The notes under the pieces are model-generated. The model did no database searches, was not told where the DNA came from, and worked only from the letters and a program-made list of their open reading frames with translations. A program made the translations under genes and the position numbers. From Pseudomonas parafulva (lineage in GTDB: Bacteria > Pseudomonadota > Gammaproteobacteria > Pseudomonadales > Pseudomonadaceae), in contig NZ_CP009747.1 of the NCBI RefSeq assembly GCF_000800255.1, forward strand, positions 4,960,001 through 5,024,000: a DNA stretch of 64,000 nucleotides. The letters are read 5' to 3'. Below are positions 42,433 through 52,375 of the stretch, piece by piece. Numbering within the stretch: the stretch's first letter is position 1; each line of letters starts with the position of its first letter.

Positions 42433-45183
42433 TCAGCCTTGCTGGCGCTGGCTGACCCAGAACTGGATCAGCTCGCGCAGCTGAGACAGCTCCACCGGTT
42501 TGGCCATGTGTCCATCCATGCCGACCTGCAAGGCGCGCTCTTTGTGTTCGCCGAGAATGTGCGCGGTCAGCGCCACCACCGGCGTGCGCGGGCGCTGGTT
42601 GGCCAGTTCCCATTGGCGAAGCTGTTCGGTAGCGGAGAACCCGTCCAGCACAGGCATCTCGCAGTCCATCAGCACCAGGTCGTAGCGTTGGGTCTTCATC
42701 GCCCTCAGCGCTTCTTCGCCGTTGCTGGCCGTGTCGGGCTCGAGATTGAGTTTGCCGAGCATGCCGCGAATCACTTTGGTGGAAATGCTGTTGTCCTCGG
42801 CCACCAGGATGCGGAAGTCGGTGGGCAACTCCAGCGGTGCCGGGGCGTTGCCCAGGGCGCTGGCCAGGGCCGTCTCGCGACCGCGCTGGGCCAGTTCCTC
42901 GGCGAGGGTGGTCTTGAGCGTGTAACCGGCCACCGGCTTGGCCAGGATGCGTTTGATCCCGGCGTTGCGGGCGATGACCTTGCTCGGCGCATTGCTGATC
43001 CCCGTGAGCATGATCACCAGAATGTCGTGATTCAGGCTCGGGTCTTCCTTGATCTTCGTCGCCAGTTGCATACCGGTCATGCCGGGCATGTTCTGGTCCA
43101 GCAGTACGGCGTCGAAGTAGTCGCGCAAGTGCGCCTTGGTGCGCAGCAGCGCCAGCGCTTCCTTGCCCGACGGTACTGCGCTGACGTTCATGCCCCAGGC
43201 GCTGCACTGCTGCACCAGCACCTTGCGGCAGGTGTCGTTGTCGTCCACCACCAGCACCCGAGCGTCGCGCAGCGAGCCGTCGAGGTCGGCGCTGGGCTGT
43301 TCGAGGCGCGCCGGATCCAGCGGCAGGGTGAGCCACAAGGTGTTGCCACGGCTGGTGCTGGTCTTGATGCCGAACTCGCCCTGCATCAGGCCGATCAGTT
43401 GCTTGGCGATCACCAGGCCCAGGTGGCCGCCGAGCTTGTTGCTGGAGAGGAAATGGTGGCTGTGCAACTCGGCCTGCAGCAGCGCCTCGCGCTCGGCGCT
43501 GGGCATCGGCTCGCCGCTGTCCTGCACGGCGATGCGCAGGCGCGTGGCGTCGCCGCGCTGATCGAGGGCCACCACCAGCAGGATTTCGCCTTGGTCGCCG
43601 TTCTTCAGGGCGCTTTCCAGCAGGCTGGACAGCGCCTGGCGCAGGCGTGTCGGGTCGCCGCTGATGACCCGCGGCACCTGCGGCTGGGTGAAGCTGATCA
43701 GCTCGATGTTCTGTTGCTCGGCCTTGGCCCGGAAGATGTTCAGGCAGTCTTCGATCAGTGCATTGAGGTCGAACTGCACATCGTCCAGCTCGATCTGCCG
43801 CGATTCGAGCTTGGAGATGTCGAGGATCTCGTTGATCAGGGTGAGCAGCTCGTTACCGGCGCTGTGAATGGTCTGTACGTAGTCGCGTTGCTTCACCGAC
43901 AGTGGCGTGCCGAGCAGCAGTTCGGTCATGCCCAGCACGCCGTTCATCGGGGTGCGGATCTCGTGGCTGATCTTGGCCAGGAACTCGGCCTTGGCATTGA
44001 TCTCGGCATTGCTGGCGGCCAGCGCGCGGCTGGCGCGCACGCGCTCGTCGTTGGTCCTGCGCAGGCGCTCGCTGACCGCCAGGTTCAGCAGCAGGCCGCT
44101 GACCACCGTCAATCCCAGCAGGATGCACAGCAGCCACGGTGTGGCGGTGCGGGTCAGGCCGAGCAGGGCGGGCAGCAGCACCAGGCCGCCCAGGCTGAAC
44201 ACCAGCATGCCCGAGGCGAACAGCCGCGCAGGCGTGTAGCCCTGATACCAGTAATAGGCACTGATCAGGAGCATGCTCAGGCTGCCGAGGGCGAGCAGGA
44301 CGTAGGTGGTGAGGTTCAGCGGCAGGGTGTCGACGAACAGCAGCAGCAGGCCGCAGAGCCCGCCGATGAGCATCTGCGCCTGTAGCAGACGGTTCAGCCG
44401 GCGCGAAGCGCAGGGGGCGAAGAAGCGTTGGGTGAAGTGCAGGCCGACCAGCCCGGCCAACACCAGCATCAGGAAGGCCGCCGGGGTTTGCGCGCTGTGC
44501 CACAGGCGCCACCAGGGGCCGCAGAGGTTGAGCAGGATCAGCGCGCTGAGCAGCATCAGCGCGTGGTACAGCGCCAGCACCAGGGTGGTGCCGGAGCGGG
44601 TGTAGAAGAAGCGGATCAGGTTGTGCAGGATCAGCATCGCCAAGGCGCCGAACAGCAGGCCGAACAGCAGCGGTTGGCGTTGGTCGCTGGCGGCCTGCGC
44701 CGCCGATTCCAGGCTGATCGCCGGGCGCAACTGGTGTTCGGACACCAGCCGCACATAGAGGTCCAGCGCTTGCGTGGCATTGGGCAACGCCAGTACATGG
44801 TCGCTGCCACGCAAGGTCGGGTTGCCATCGCTCGGCGCGCGACCATGGTGGAACTGGCGCAGCAGCTTGCCGTCGGCCAGGGCATAGAGGTCCAGGCGCG
44901 AGAGGTCGGGGGCGAAGATGCGCAGCAGGCGTTCCTGGTCGGCAGGCTCCAGGCGGTAGTGCAGCCACAGGGCCTGGTCAGGCTCGGCAGCGTCCAACGC
45001 GTCCAGCTCGAGGGGACTGAACTGGTTGCGGTAGCGTTCGGAGCGGATGTCGGACAGTTGCAGGCTGGCCTGCTCGTCGAGCAGCACCGACCAGCCCGAG
45101 CCTTGTTCGGCCGAAGCCGGCAGCAGGCAGAGCAGGGTCAGCAGGCTGACCAGCAGGGCAGTGGCAATCCGAAGCCGACGCAC
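42433..45183 (-). CDS. retS: Hybrid sensor kinase RetS
   Basis: This 916-residue hybrid kinase has the RetS layout. A signal/first span lies at 6-25, a periplasmic 7TMR-DISMED2 domain at about 35-165, seven membrane spans (about 172-370) and HisKA with His407 in KISHEIRTPMNG. An ATPase-like domain follows (about 505-625), then two receiver domains (Asp696 in LLDQNMPG; Asp840 in LMDCEMPV). In P. aeruginosa RetS (PA4856) blocks GacS and so favours acute-infection traits over biofilm. The neighbouring purD-purH-fis-dusB order matches that locus. The GTG at 45183 is chosen for its AAAGGA ribosome site. The N-box reads SSLLESALK rather than NLLSNAxK, so the usual Asn is missing. Confidence 0.9.
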   Translation of the reverse strand: MRRLRIATALLVSLLTLLCLLPASAEQGSGWSVLLDEQASLQLSDIRSERYRNQFSPLELDALDAAEPDQALWLHYRLEPADQERLLRIFAPDLSRLDLYALADGKLLRQFHHGRAPSDGNPTLRGSDHVLALPNATQALDLYVRLVSEHQLRPAISLESAAQAASDQRQPLLFGLLFGALAMLILHNLIRFFYTRSGTTLVLALYHALMLLSALILLNLCGPWWRLWHSAQTPAAFLMLVLAGLVGLHFTQRFFAPCASRRLNRLLQAQMLIGGLCGLLLLFVDTLPLNLTTYVLLALGSLSMLLISAYYWYQGYTPARLFASGMLVFSLGGLVLLPALLGLTRTATPWLLCILLGLTVVSGLLLNLAVSERLRRTNDERVRASRALAASNAEINAKAEFLAKISHEIRTPMNGVLGMTELLLGTPLSVKQRDYVQTIHSAGNELLTLINEILDISKLESRQIELDDVQFDLNALIEDCLNIFRAKAEQQNIELISFTQPQVPRVISGDPTRLRQALSSLLESALKNGDQGEILLVVALDQRGDATRLRIAVQDSGEPMPSAEREALLQAELHSHHFLSSNKLGGHLGLVIAKQLIGLMQGEFGIKTSTSRGNTLWLTLPLDPARLEQPSADLDGSLRDARVLVVDDNDTCRKVLVQQCSAWGMNVSAVPSGKEALALLRTKAHLRDYFDAVLLDQNMPGMTGMQLATKIKEDPSLNHDILVIMLTGISNAPSKVIARNAGIKRILAKPVAGYTLKTTLAEELAQRGRETALASALGNAPAPLELPTDFRILVAEDNSISTKVIRGMLGKLNLEPDTASNGEEALRAMKTQRYDLVLMDCEMPVLDGFSATEQLRQWELANQRPRTPVVALTAHILGEHKERALQVGMDGHMAKPVELSQLRELIQFWVSQRQQG

Positions 45184-45247
45184 GTCGAGATCCTTTCTGG
45201 GCTGAGGGGCCGGGCGACAACTATGCGCGGCGGGGCGCGACGAAGGC

Positions 45248-45265
45248 AAGGCCCCGAAGGGCCCT
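45248..45265 (-). terminator. Hairpin with TTCG tetraloop after purD
   Basis: Read on the minus strand, GGCCC-TTCG-GGGCC forms a compact stem with the very stable UUCG loop, between the purD stop and retS. There is no long T run after it. Confidence 0.65.
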
Positions 45266-45287
45266 GTCGACGAGCGCGGGGCAGGCG

Positions 45288-46583
45288 TCAGCGCGGGTAT
45301 TCACCGCGCTCGCGGGCGATGGCGCGATAGCCGATGTCGGTGCGGTAGAAGCTGGCGTCCCAGCTGATCTGTTCAGCCAGGCGGTAGGCCTGTTGCTGGG
45401 CCGCCTGGACGGTGTCGCCCAGGGCTGTGGCGCAGAGCACGCGACCGCCGGCGGTGACCACTTGGCCCTCCTTGAGCGCGGTACCGGCATGGAACACCTT
45501 GCCTTCCAGCGCGGCGGCCGCGTCCAGGCCGCTGATCGCCGCGCCCTTGGCGTAGTCGCCCGGGTAGCCACCGGCCGCCAGCACCACGCCCAGGCTCGGA
45601 CGTGGATCCCACTGCGCCTCGACCTTGTCCAGGGCCTTGGCGAAGGCCGCTTCGATCAGCAGCACCAGGCTCGACTCCAGGCGCAGCATTACCGGTTGGG
45701 TTTCCGGGTCGCCGAAGCGGCAGTTGAATTCGATGACCTTGGGGTTGCCCGCCTTGTCGATCATCAGGCCGGCGTAGAGGAAGCCGGTGTAGACATTGCC
45801 TTCGGCGGCCATGCCGCGCACGGTCGGCCAGATCACCTGGTCCATCACGCGCTGGTGCACCTCGGCGGTTACCACCGGCGCGGGCGAGTAGGCGCCCATG
45901 CCGCCGGTGTTCGGGCCGCTGTCCTGGTCGCCGACACGCTTGTGGTCCTGGCTGGTGGCCATGGGCAGCACGTTGTGGCCGTCGACCATGACGATGAAGC
46001 TGGCTTCCTCGCCGTCGAGGAATTCTTCGATCACCACGCGCGAACCGGCATCACCGAAAGCGTTGCCGGCGAGCATGTCGCGCACGGCGTCTTCGGCTTC
46101 CTGCAGGGTCATGGCGACGATCACGCCCTTGCCCGCGGCCAGGCCGTCGGCCTTGATGACGATCGGTGCGCCTTTCTCGCGCAGGTAGGCCAGGGCCGGT
46201 TCGATCTCGGTGAAGTTCTGGTAGTCGGCGGTCGGGATCTTGTGGCGAGCCAGGAAGTCCTTGGTGAAGGCCTTGGAGCCCTCCAGTTGCGCCGCGCCCT
46301 GGGTAGGCCCGAAGCAGTCCAGGCCACGGCTGCGGAACAGGTCGACCACGCCGATGACCAGCGGCGCTTCCGGGCCAACGATGGTCAGGTCGACGTTCTT
46401 CTCGGCGAAATCGGCCAACTGCTCCAGGGCACAGACGTCGATGGCGACGTTCTCGCACTTGGCTTCGGTGGCAGTGCCGGCGTTGCCGGGGGCGACGAAG
46501 ATTTTCTCGACCCGTGGATCCTGCGCGACTTTCCAGGCCAGGGCGTGTTCACGACCGCCGCTGCCAATGATCAAAACTTTCAT
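45288..46583 (-). CDS. purD: Phosphoribosylamine-glycine ligase
   Basis: This 431-residue ATP-grasp enzyme starts MKVLIIGSGGREHALAWKVAQDP. Other marks are VGPEAPLVIGVVDLF, the ATP-binding stretch PIVIKADGLAAGKGVIVA, SGPNTGGMGAYSPAPV and EFNCRFGDPETQPV. It makes GAR in the second step of purine synthesis. The ATG at 46583 follows AAGGAG. It lies 160 bases after purH, with an intergenic repeat between them. Confidence 0.96.
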   Translation of the reverse strand: MKVLIIGSGGREHALAWKVAQDPRVEKIFVAPGNAGTATEAKCENVAIDVCALEQLADFAEKNVDLTIVGPEAPLVIGVVDLFRSRGLDCFGPTQGAAQLEGSKAFTKDFLARHKIPTADYQNFTEIEPALAYLREKGAPIVIKADGLAAGKGVIVAMTLQEAEDAVRDMLAGNAFGDAGSRVVIEEFLDGEEASFIVMVDGHNVLPMATSQDHKRVGDQDSGPNTGGMGAYSPAPVVTAEVHQRVMDQVIWPTVRGMAAEGNVYTGFLYAGLMIDKAGNPKVIEFNCRFGDPETQPVMLRLESSLVLLIEAAFAKALDKVEAQWDPRPSLGVVLAAGGYPGDYAKGAAISGLDAAAALEGKVFHAGTALKEGQVVTAGGRVLCATALGDTVQAAQQQAYRLAEQISWDASFYRTDIGYRAIARERGEYPR

Positions 46584-46602
46584 TACAGACTCCTTCGGAG
46601 AA

Positions 46603-46740
46603 GCTGCAAGCTGCAAGCTGCAAGAAAAGCGCTATGCGCTGATTCTGCCAACCCTGCAGCCAGGGGATGTGTGATGCTGCCGCTGCAGGCAAGCGCTCAG
46701 GGCTCTTGCTTGCAGCGTGTAGCTTGAAACTTGCCGCTAC
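46603..46740. repeat. GCTGCAAG-type intergenic repeat between purH and purD
   Basis: Three head-to-tail copies of AGCTGCA (46604-46625) are mirrored by CTTGCTTGCAGC...GTAGCTTGAAACTTGCCGCT near 46700-46740, so the spacer can fold on itself. Similar GCTTGC/GCAAGC sequence occurs near 42420-42436 and 49880-49970. Confidence 0.55.
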
Positions 46741-46743
46741 CGT

Positions 46744-48351
46744 TTAGTGGCGGAAGTGGCGCATACCGGTAAACACCATCGCGATACCGGCCTCGTCGGC
46801 GGCGGCGATGACTTCGGCATCGCGCATCGAGCCGCCCGGTTGGATCACCGCGCTGATGCCGACCTTGGCGGCGTTGTCGATGCCATCGCGGAACGGGAAG
46901 AACGCGTCCGAGGCCATGACTGCACCTTGCACCTGCAGCCCAGCATGCTCGGCTTTGATGGCAGCGATGCGCGCGGAGTTGACGCGGCTCATCTGACCGG
47001 CGCCGACGCCGATGGTCTGACGGTTCTTGGCGTAGACGATGGCATTGGACTTGACGAACTTGGCCACTTTCCAGGCGAACACCAGGTCATGCAGTTCCTG
47101 TTCGGTTGGCGCGCGCTGGGTCACGACCTTCAGCGCCTCGGCACCGATCATGCCGATGTCGCGGCTCTGCACCAGCAGGCCACCGTTGACGCGCTTGAAG
47201 TCCCAGCCCATCGGGCGCTCGGCTGGCCACTGGCCGCACTCGAGCAGGCGCACGTTCTGCTTGGCTGCGACCACTTCGCGGGCGGCCTGGGAGATGCTCG
47301 GGGCGATGATCACCTCGACGAACTGACGCTCGACGATGGCCTTGGCGGTTTCGCCGTCCAGTTCGCGGTTGAAGGCGATGATGCCGCCGAATGCCGACTC
47401 GCTGTCGGTGGCATAGGCCAGTTCATAGGCCTGGCGGATGCCGCCTTGGTCTTCCGGCACCACGGCCACGCCGCACGGGTTGGCGTGCTTGACGATGACG
47501 CAGGCCGGCTTGACGAAGCTCTTCACGCATTCGAGCGCGGCATCGGTGTCGGCCACGTTGTTGAACGACAATTCCTTGCCTTGCAACTGGAGGGCGGTGG
47601 AGATGCTGGCCTCGCCCTTGTTCGCCTCGACATAGAACGCCGCGCTCTGGTGCGGGTTCTCGCCGTAGCGCATTTCCTGGGCCTTGACGAACTGAGTGTT
47701 GAAGGTGCGCGGGAATTCGCTGCGGCCTTCGGTGGACAGTTGCGCCTGGGACTGGTCGATGCTGCCCATGTAGTTGGCGATCATGCCGTCGTAGGCGGCG
47801 GTGTGCTCGAAGGCCTTGAGCATCAGGTCGAAGCGCTGGGCGTAGGTCAGGCCGCCGGCCTTGAGGCTTTCCAGGACTTGGGCGTAGTCGCTGGCGTTGA
47901 CCACGATGGCCACGTCTTTATGGTTTTTCGCGGCCGAGCGGACCATGGTCGGGCCGCCGATGTCGATGTTTTCGATGGCGGTCGGCAGGTCGCAGCCCGG
48001 CTTGGCGATGGTCGCCTGGAACGGATACAGGTTCACCGCGACCAGGTCGATCGGTTTGATGCCGTGTTCGTCCATGATGGCGTCGTCGGTGCCGCGACGG
48101 CCGAGGATGCCGCCGTGGATCTTCGGGTGCAGGGTCTTGACCCGGCCGTCCATCATTTCGGCGAAGCCGGTGTAGTCAGCCACTTCCACCGCGTTCACGC
48201 CGTTGTCCTTGAGCAGCTTGTAGGTGCCGCCGGTGGACAGGATCTCGACACCGAGCTGTTGCAGCTCGCGGGCGAACTCGAGGATACCGGTCTTGTCGGA
48301 GACGCTGATCAGGGCGCGGCGGATCGGCAGGCGGGTAGTCTGGTCGGTCAT
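46744..48351 (-). CDS. purH: Bifunctional AICAR transformylase / IMP cyclohydrolase
   Basis: This 535-residue PurH has an N-terminal MGS-like IMP cyclohydrolase domain (about 1-200; [41 protein letters not shown], then [18 protein letters not shown]) and a C-terminal transformylase domain ([55 protein letters not shown]). It carries out the last two steps to IMP. The ATG at 48351 (MTDQTTR) is favoured over one at 48363, by the family's usual start and the nearby GGAA. Confidence 0.96.
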   Translation of the reverse strand: MTDQTTRLPIRRALISVSDKTGILEFARELQQLGVEILSTGGTYKLLKDNGVNAVEVADYTGFAEMMDGRVKTLHPKIHGGILGRRGTDDAIMDEHGIKPIDLVAVNLYPFQATIAKPGCDLPTAIENIDIGGPTMVRSAAKNHKDVAIVVNASDYAQVLESLKAGGLTYAQRFDLMLKAFEHTAAYDGMIANYMGSIDQSQAQLSTEGRSEFPRTFNTQFVKAQEMRYGENPHQSAAFYVEANKGEASISTALQLQGKELSFNNVADTDAALECVKSFVKPACVIVKHANPCGVAVVPEDQGGIRQAYELAYATDSESAFGGIIAFNRELDGETAKAIVERQFVEVIIAPSISQAAREVVAAKQNVRLLECGQWPAERPMGWDFKRVNGGLLVQSRDIGMIGAEALKVVTQRAPTEQELHDLVFAWKVAKFVKSNAIVYAKNRQTIGVGAGQMSRVNSARIAAIKAEHAGLQVQGAVMASDAFFPFRDGIDNAAKVGISAVIQPGGSMRDAEVIAAADEAGIAMVFTGMRHFRH

Positions 48352-48380
48352 TTCGGATTCCATAACGCGGTGGAGTCAGC

Positions 48381-48414
48381 AAAAAAGGCGCCTCTTTCGA
48401 CGGAGCCGCCTTTT
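48381..48414 (-). terminator. Rho-independent terminator after fis
   Basis: On the minus strand AAAAGGCG-GCTC...GAGGCGCCTTTTTT forms a stem of about 10 pairs followed by a T run, 17 bases after the fis stop and before purH. Confidence 0.82.
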
Positions 48415-48431
48415 CTGATTGGGATTCTGGC

Positions 48432-48752
48432 TTACAACAGGTCGTACTGCTTGAGCTTCTTGCGCAGGGTGCCGCGGTTGAGCCCGAGCATCTCGCTGGC
48501 CTTGGTCTGGTTGCCCTTGACGTGGTTCATCACGCTTTCGAGCAAGGGTGCCTCGACTTCCGAAAGCACCAGGTTGTACACGTCCGTGACGGTGGCGCCT
48601 TCCAGGTGGGCGAAGTAGTTGTGCAGTGCCTTCTCGACGCTGTCGCGGAGCGTCTGCCCCTCTTCGCTCGGCGTGTTCAGGTGCTGCTTGAGGTTGGCGT
48701 TGTCGCTCACGGGCGTTGTTCCACTCACTAATGTCTCGGTCATCATCGTCAT
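48432..48752 (-). CDS. fis: Nucleoid protein Fis
   Basis: This 106-residue Fis has an N-terminal arm, helices A and B ([46 protein letters not shown]) and the C-terminal helix-turn-helix [25 protein letters not shown]. It bends DNA and activates rRNA and many growth-phase genes. The ATG at 48752 overlaps the dusB stop by four bases, the widely conserved dusB-fis operon. An ATG at 48743 is another possible start. Confidence 0.95.
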   Translation of the reverse strand: MTMMTETLVSGTTPVSDNANLKQHLNTPSEEGQTLRDSVEKALHNYFAHLEGATVTDVYNLVLSEVEAPLLESVMNHVKGNQTKASEMLGLNRGTLRKKLKQYDLL

Positions 48753-49762
48753 GCGGCCACCCCTTGTCCGTCCTCTGTCTCAAGGCTCTGTCGACGTTCG
48801 GCGAAGAACGCCTGAACGTTGGCGCATTGCGCTTGGGTATCTTCCAAGGCATTGAACCGGGCGCGAAACTCCCTGCCGCCCTTGCGTGTTGCCAGGTACC
48901 AGCCCACATGCTTGCGGGCGATACGAACGCCCATCACATCGCCGTAGAAGGCGTGCAATGCGGCCAAGTGCTCCAGCAGAATGCGTTCCACTTCGTCCAG
49001 CCCGGGGGCTGGAAGCTGCTCGCCGGTGCGCAGGTAATGCTCGACCTCGCGGAAGATCCACGGGCGTCCCTGCGCGGCGCGGCCGATCAGCAGGCCGTCG
49101 GCACCCGTGGCCGCCAGCACCGCTCGGGCCTTCTCCGGAGAGGTGATATCGCCGTTGGCGAACACCGGAATCGACACCGCCTGCTTGATCGCGGCGATGG
49201 TGTCGTACTCGGCGTCACCGGTGTACAGGTCGGCGCGGGTCCGGCCATGCACGGCCAGCGCCTGGATACCCGCCTGTTCGGCGATCTTCGCCACCGTCAG
49301 GCCATTCTTGTTCGAGCGGTCCCAGCCGGTGCGAATCTTCAGCGTGACCGGCACATCGACCGCCGCGACCACCGCCTCGAGGATCTCGGCGACCAGCGCT
49401 TCATCTCTCAATAAAGCAGAGCCTGCCGCTTTGTTGCAGACTTTTTTCGCCGGGCAGCCCATGTTGATGTCGATGATCTGCGCCCCGGATTCGACGTTGG
49501 CCCGCGCCGCCGCCGCGAGCATCTGCGCATCGCCGCCGGCGATCTGCACCGAGCGCGGCTCGGGATCGCCTTCGTGGATGCGGCGCAGGCGCGACTTGCG
49601 GCTGTTCCACAGGTTCATGTCGCTGCTGACCATCTCCGACACCACCATGCCCGCCCCCAGGCGTTTGCAGAGCGTGCGAAAAGGCTGGTCCGTGACCCCG
49701 GCCATGGGCGCGAGGATCAGGTTGTTGTGCAGTGTGTATGGGCCGATGCGTACCGCCGACAT
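48749..49762 (-). CDS. dusB: tRNA-dihydrouridine synthase B
   Basis: This 337-residue flavoenzyme has [58 protein letters not shown] with the catalytic Cys, [28 protein letters not shown] and [11 protein letters not shown]. It reduces uridine in the tRNA D-loop. The start at 49762 ([13 protein letters not shown]) has AGGGAA upstream; the longer frame has no ribosome site. It heads the dusB-fis operon. Confidence 0.95.
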   Translation of the reverse strand: MSAVRIGPYTLHNNLILAPMAGVTDQPFRTLCKRLGAGMVVSEMVSSDMNLWNSRKSRLRRIHEGDPEPRSVQIAGGDAQMLAAAARANVESGAQIIDINMGCPAKKVCNKAAGSALLRDEALVAEILEAVVAAVDVPVTLKIRTGWDRSNKNGLTVAKIAEQAGIQALAVHGRTRADLYTGDAEYDTIAAIKQAVSIPVFANGDITSPEKARAVLAATGADGLLIGRAAQGRPWIFREVEHYLRTGEQLPAPGLDEVERILLEHLAALHAFYGDVMGVRIARKHVGWYLATRKGGREFRARFNALEDTQAQCANVQAFFAERRQSLETEDGQGVAA

Positions 49763-49879
49763 AGGTGTTCCCTGTTGTGGGGCCGGATCAATTGGAGTTC
49801 GAAAAAGGGATCGCATGATACCCGCTCTCGGTGACCGGATAAAGATGGATCTGGATAAAAAGTGAGCAGCTTGGCGCAG

Positions 49880-49970
49880 GCGCCAAGCTGCAAGCTATGA
49901 GCGACAAGCGGCAAGCAGAAGCCAGCGCGGATCGGCTTCTGCTTGCCGCTTGCCGCTTGCCGCTTGGCGC
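49880..49970. repeat. Nested inverted repeat between dusB and the zinc-ribbon gene
   Basis: An inner perfect 18-bp stem (AAGCGGCAAGCAGAAGCC at 49906-49923, complement at 49934-49951, loop of 10) sits inside an outer 9-bp stem (GCGCCAAGC at 49880-49888, complement at 49962-49970). It lies directly after the stop codon of the DUF3426 gene and probably serves as its terminator. Confidence 0.75.
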
Positions 49971-49974
49971 TGCG

Positions 49975-51309
49975 TCAATCCGGGGAACGGAAGCTGAGGC
50001 TGTAGTTCACCGCCTTGGGGCCAGGGTCGAGGATGTCGAGGGCGATGTGGATGGGGGTCTGGCTGGGCATTTCGCCGCGCCCGGCCAGTTCGCCCGAGAG
50101 GTACTCGCTGGGCTTGAAGCGACGGCTGGCGATCAACTGGCCGTTGAGGTCGGCGAAGCGCAATTCCAGCAGCGGGAAGGGCTGGCTGAACGGGGCGCGG
50201 TTGTAGATGATCGCGTCGACGATCAAGGCGCCCTTGAAGTCCGGGTGGCTGCGCACCACCAGGTTGCTGCTCTTGATGCGGTTGATGTCGACGCGGGTCG
50301 GCACCTGGCAGCCGAGCGTCGGACACAGTTGCTGGAACAGCGGGCGATAGCGGTCGTGGCGGGCCATTTCGTCGAAATGGTAGTAGACGTACTGGAACAC
50401 AAGCAGGCCGGCGGCGATCAGCGCCAGCGCGCCCCAGAGCAGGCGCTTGCCCCAGTTCGGTGCGGGTTTCTGCCAACCCAGTTGCAGTGGATCGTCCATC
50501 ACCTCCACCAGCGGCGCCTTGCGGGTCCGGCTCGGCGTGCTCGACAGCATCGGCTCCAGCCGTTCGTCGGCGCCAGTTTCGTCGGGGGGCTCGAGGTGAT
50601 CGTCGTCGTCGCGGGCCGAGACCCGCACGGCGGCGACTTCGTCGTCCAGTGCCGACAGGCCGCTGCGCTCAAGCGCTGGCTCGCGCAGGGGCGGCGCCTC
50701 GTCGAAGGGTTCGTCGTGCTCGGCGTGCAGCCCGGTGGGGCGTTCGTCGTCGTCCAGGTCCAGGCGCGTGCCCAGCGAGGGTTCGGTGCGCGCGCTGTCT
50801 TCGGCGTCGAGGTCCGGCGCCGGGGTGTCGAGCAGAATCGGCGTCGGAGGGGGCTCGGGATGCGGTTCGAGGTGCTCGTCGTTGGCCGTGCCGAAGGCCT
50901 GCTCGCCGAGCTCATCGGCACGCGGATCGTCGCGCCGCGCCTGCAGCGAGTCGTCGCCGTGCGCGCGCTGACGCTGCGCGTCCGGGCCGCGCCGTTCCAG
51001 GTGGGCGAGGGCCTGGTCCAGGTCCATGGCGTCGAGGTCGGCAGCCCAGTCGCCCTGAGTGGGCGGCGGCGCCACGGGGTCGGCGGCCACCGGAGCGGCT
51101 GCCAGGGGTGTCTGCGGCGGCTGTGCCGGGGCCTCGGTCAGCGGCTTCACGGCGCTGATCTGGCTTTGTTCGAGCAACTGCCGGGCGGCGTTGAACACCT
51201 GCAGGCACTGCCCGCACCGCACCACCCCACGGGCCACGCTCAACTGTTGATGGTTGATGCGAAAGCGGGTCTGGCAATGCGGGCACTGGGTGACGAAACT
51301 GTCGGTCAT
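49975..51309 (-). CDS. Zinc-ribbon / DUF3426 membrane protein
   Basis: This 444-residue protein has an N-terminal MJ0042-type zinc ribbon (Cys9, Cys12, Cys32, Cys35 in QCPHCQTRF and VVRCGQC). A long acidic, low-complexity linker follows (about 60-270), then one membrane span (RLLWGALALIAAGLLVFQYVYYHF, near 285). The C-terminal DUF3426 domain reads RPLFQQLCPTLGCQVPTRVDINRIKSSNLVVRSHPDFKGALIVDAIIYNRA. Its role is unknown; the shape suggests a cytoplasmic zinc head and a periplasmic tail. The ATG at 51309 is 41 bases after prmA, so the two are likely cotranscribed, as in other pseudomonads. Confidence 0.85.
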   Translation of the reverse strand: MTDSFVTQCPHCQTRFRINHQQLSVARGVVRCGQCLQVFNAARQLLEQSQISAVKPLTEAPAQPPQTPLAAAPVAADPVAPPPTQGDWAADLDAMDLDQALAHLERRGPDAQRQRAHGDDSLQARRDDPRADELGEQAFGTANDEHLEPHPEPPPTPILLDTPAPDLDAEDSARTEPSLGTRLDLDDDERPTGLHAEHDEPFDEAPPLREPALERSGLSALDDEVAAVRVSARDDDDHLEPPDETGADERLEPMLSSTPSRTRKAPLVEVMDDPLQLGWQKPAPNWGKRLLWGALALIAAGLLVFQYVYYHFDEMARHDRYRPLFQQLCPTLGCQVPTRVDINRIKSSNLVVRSHPDFKGALIVDAIIYNRAPFSQPFPLLELRFADLNGQLIASRRFKPSEYLSGELAGRGEMPSQTPIHIALDILDPGPKAVNYSLSFRSPD

Positions 51310-51350
51310 GCGGCGATCCGGGGGCTGTGCAGGGGTTGGGTCCAAGAGGT

Positions 51351-52229
51351 TCAGCGGCGACGGCCACTGATGCGCACCCAGCCGTCGCGTTCGGCGATCG
51401 GGTCCAGGTCGAAATCGTCAGCATAGGCCTTGGCCACCTCTTCGCCCTGTTCGGCGAGGATGCCCGACAACGCCAGCAAGCCACCGGGGCGCACCAGGCC
51501 GGACAACTGCGGCGCCAGCGACACCAGCGGCCCGGCGAGGATGTTGGCGACCAGCACGTCGGCTTGCAGGGCCGGCAACTGCTCAGGCAGGTAAAGCGCC
51601 AGGCGCTGTTCGGCGATGCCGTTGCGCCCGGCGTTGTCACGCGAGGCCTCCAGGGCCTGCACGTCGATGTCGGTGCCGACCGCCTCGCGGGCGCCGAGCA
51701 GCAGCGCGGCGATGGCCAGGATGCCCGAGCCGCAGCCGAAGTCCAGCACCTGAACGCCGTCCAGCGCCTGACCGTCGAGCCATTCCAGGCACAGGGCGGT
51801 GGTGGGGTGGGTGCCGGTGCCGAAGGCCAGGCCCGGATCGAGCAGCAGGTTCACCGCCTCGGGCTGCGGCGCCTGGTGCCAGCTCGGCACGATCCACAGG
51901 CGCTGACCGAAGCGCATGGGCTGGAAGTTGTCCATCCAGCTGCGCTCCCAGTCCTGGTCCTCGATCACCTCGGCCTGGTGCTCCGGCAGCGTGTCGCCGG
52001 TCAGCAGGCGCAGGTGGGCGAACACCTGCTCAGGCTCGGCGTCGGCCTCGAACAGCGCCAGCAGATGAGTGTGCGACCACAGTGGCGTGGTGTTGAGGTC
52101 GGGCTCGAAGATCGGCTGATCTTCGGCGTCCATGAACGTGACCGAGACGGCGCCGACTTCCAGCAGCGCGTCTTCGTAGGTTTCGGCTTGTTCCGGGCTG
52201 ATGGCCAGGCGTACTTGCAGCCAGGGCAT
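51351..52229 (-). CDS. prmA: Ribosomal protein L11 methyltransferase
   Basis: This 292-residue SAM methyltransferase has an N-terminal substrate domain ([43 protein letters not shown]) and a Rossmann domain with [16 protein letters not shown] and [20 protein letters not shown] (motif I), then [18 protein letters not shown] (NPPY-like NIL motif). It trimethylates ribosomal protein L11. The ATG at 52229 with AAAGGTG upstream is preferred to a GTG at 52238. Confidence 0.95.
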   Translation of the reverse strand: MPWLQVRLAISPEQAETYEDALLEVGAVSVTFMDAEDQPIFEPDLNTTPLWSHTHLLALFEADAEPEQVFAHLRLLTGDTLPEHQAEVIEDQDWERSWMDNFQPMRFGQRLWIVPSWHQAPQPEAVNLLLDPGLAFGTGTHPTTALCLEWLDGQALDGVQVLDFGCGSGILAIAALLLGAREAVGTDIDVQALEASRDNAGRNGIAEQRLALYLPEQLPALQADVLVANILAGPLVSLAPQLSGLVRPGGLLALSGILAEQGEEVAKAYADDFDLDPIAERDGWVRISGRRR

Positions 52230-52375
52230 GGCGGGCACCTTTGGTAAATCTGCAGGGGCAGCGACGGGGCTGCGCGAAAGCGTGCAAGTTTACGCGAGTG
52301 CGCGGGGTTTGTAGAGCCGAAGGCCTGGCCTCGATCGCAGCGTTCGGCGCGACCCAGGCCAGGCGGGCGCCGCGT

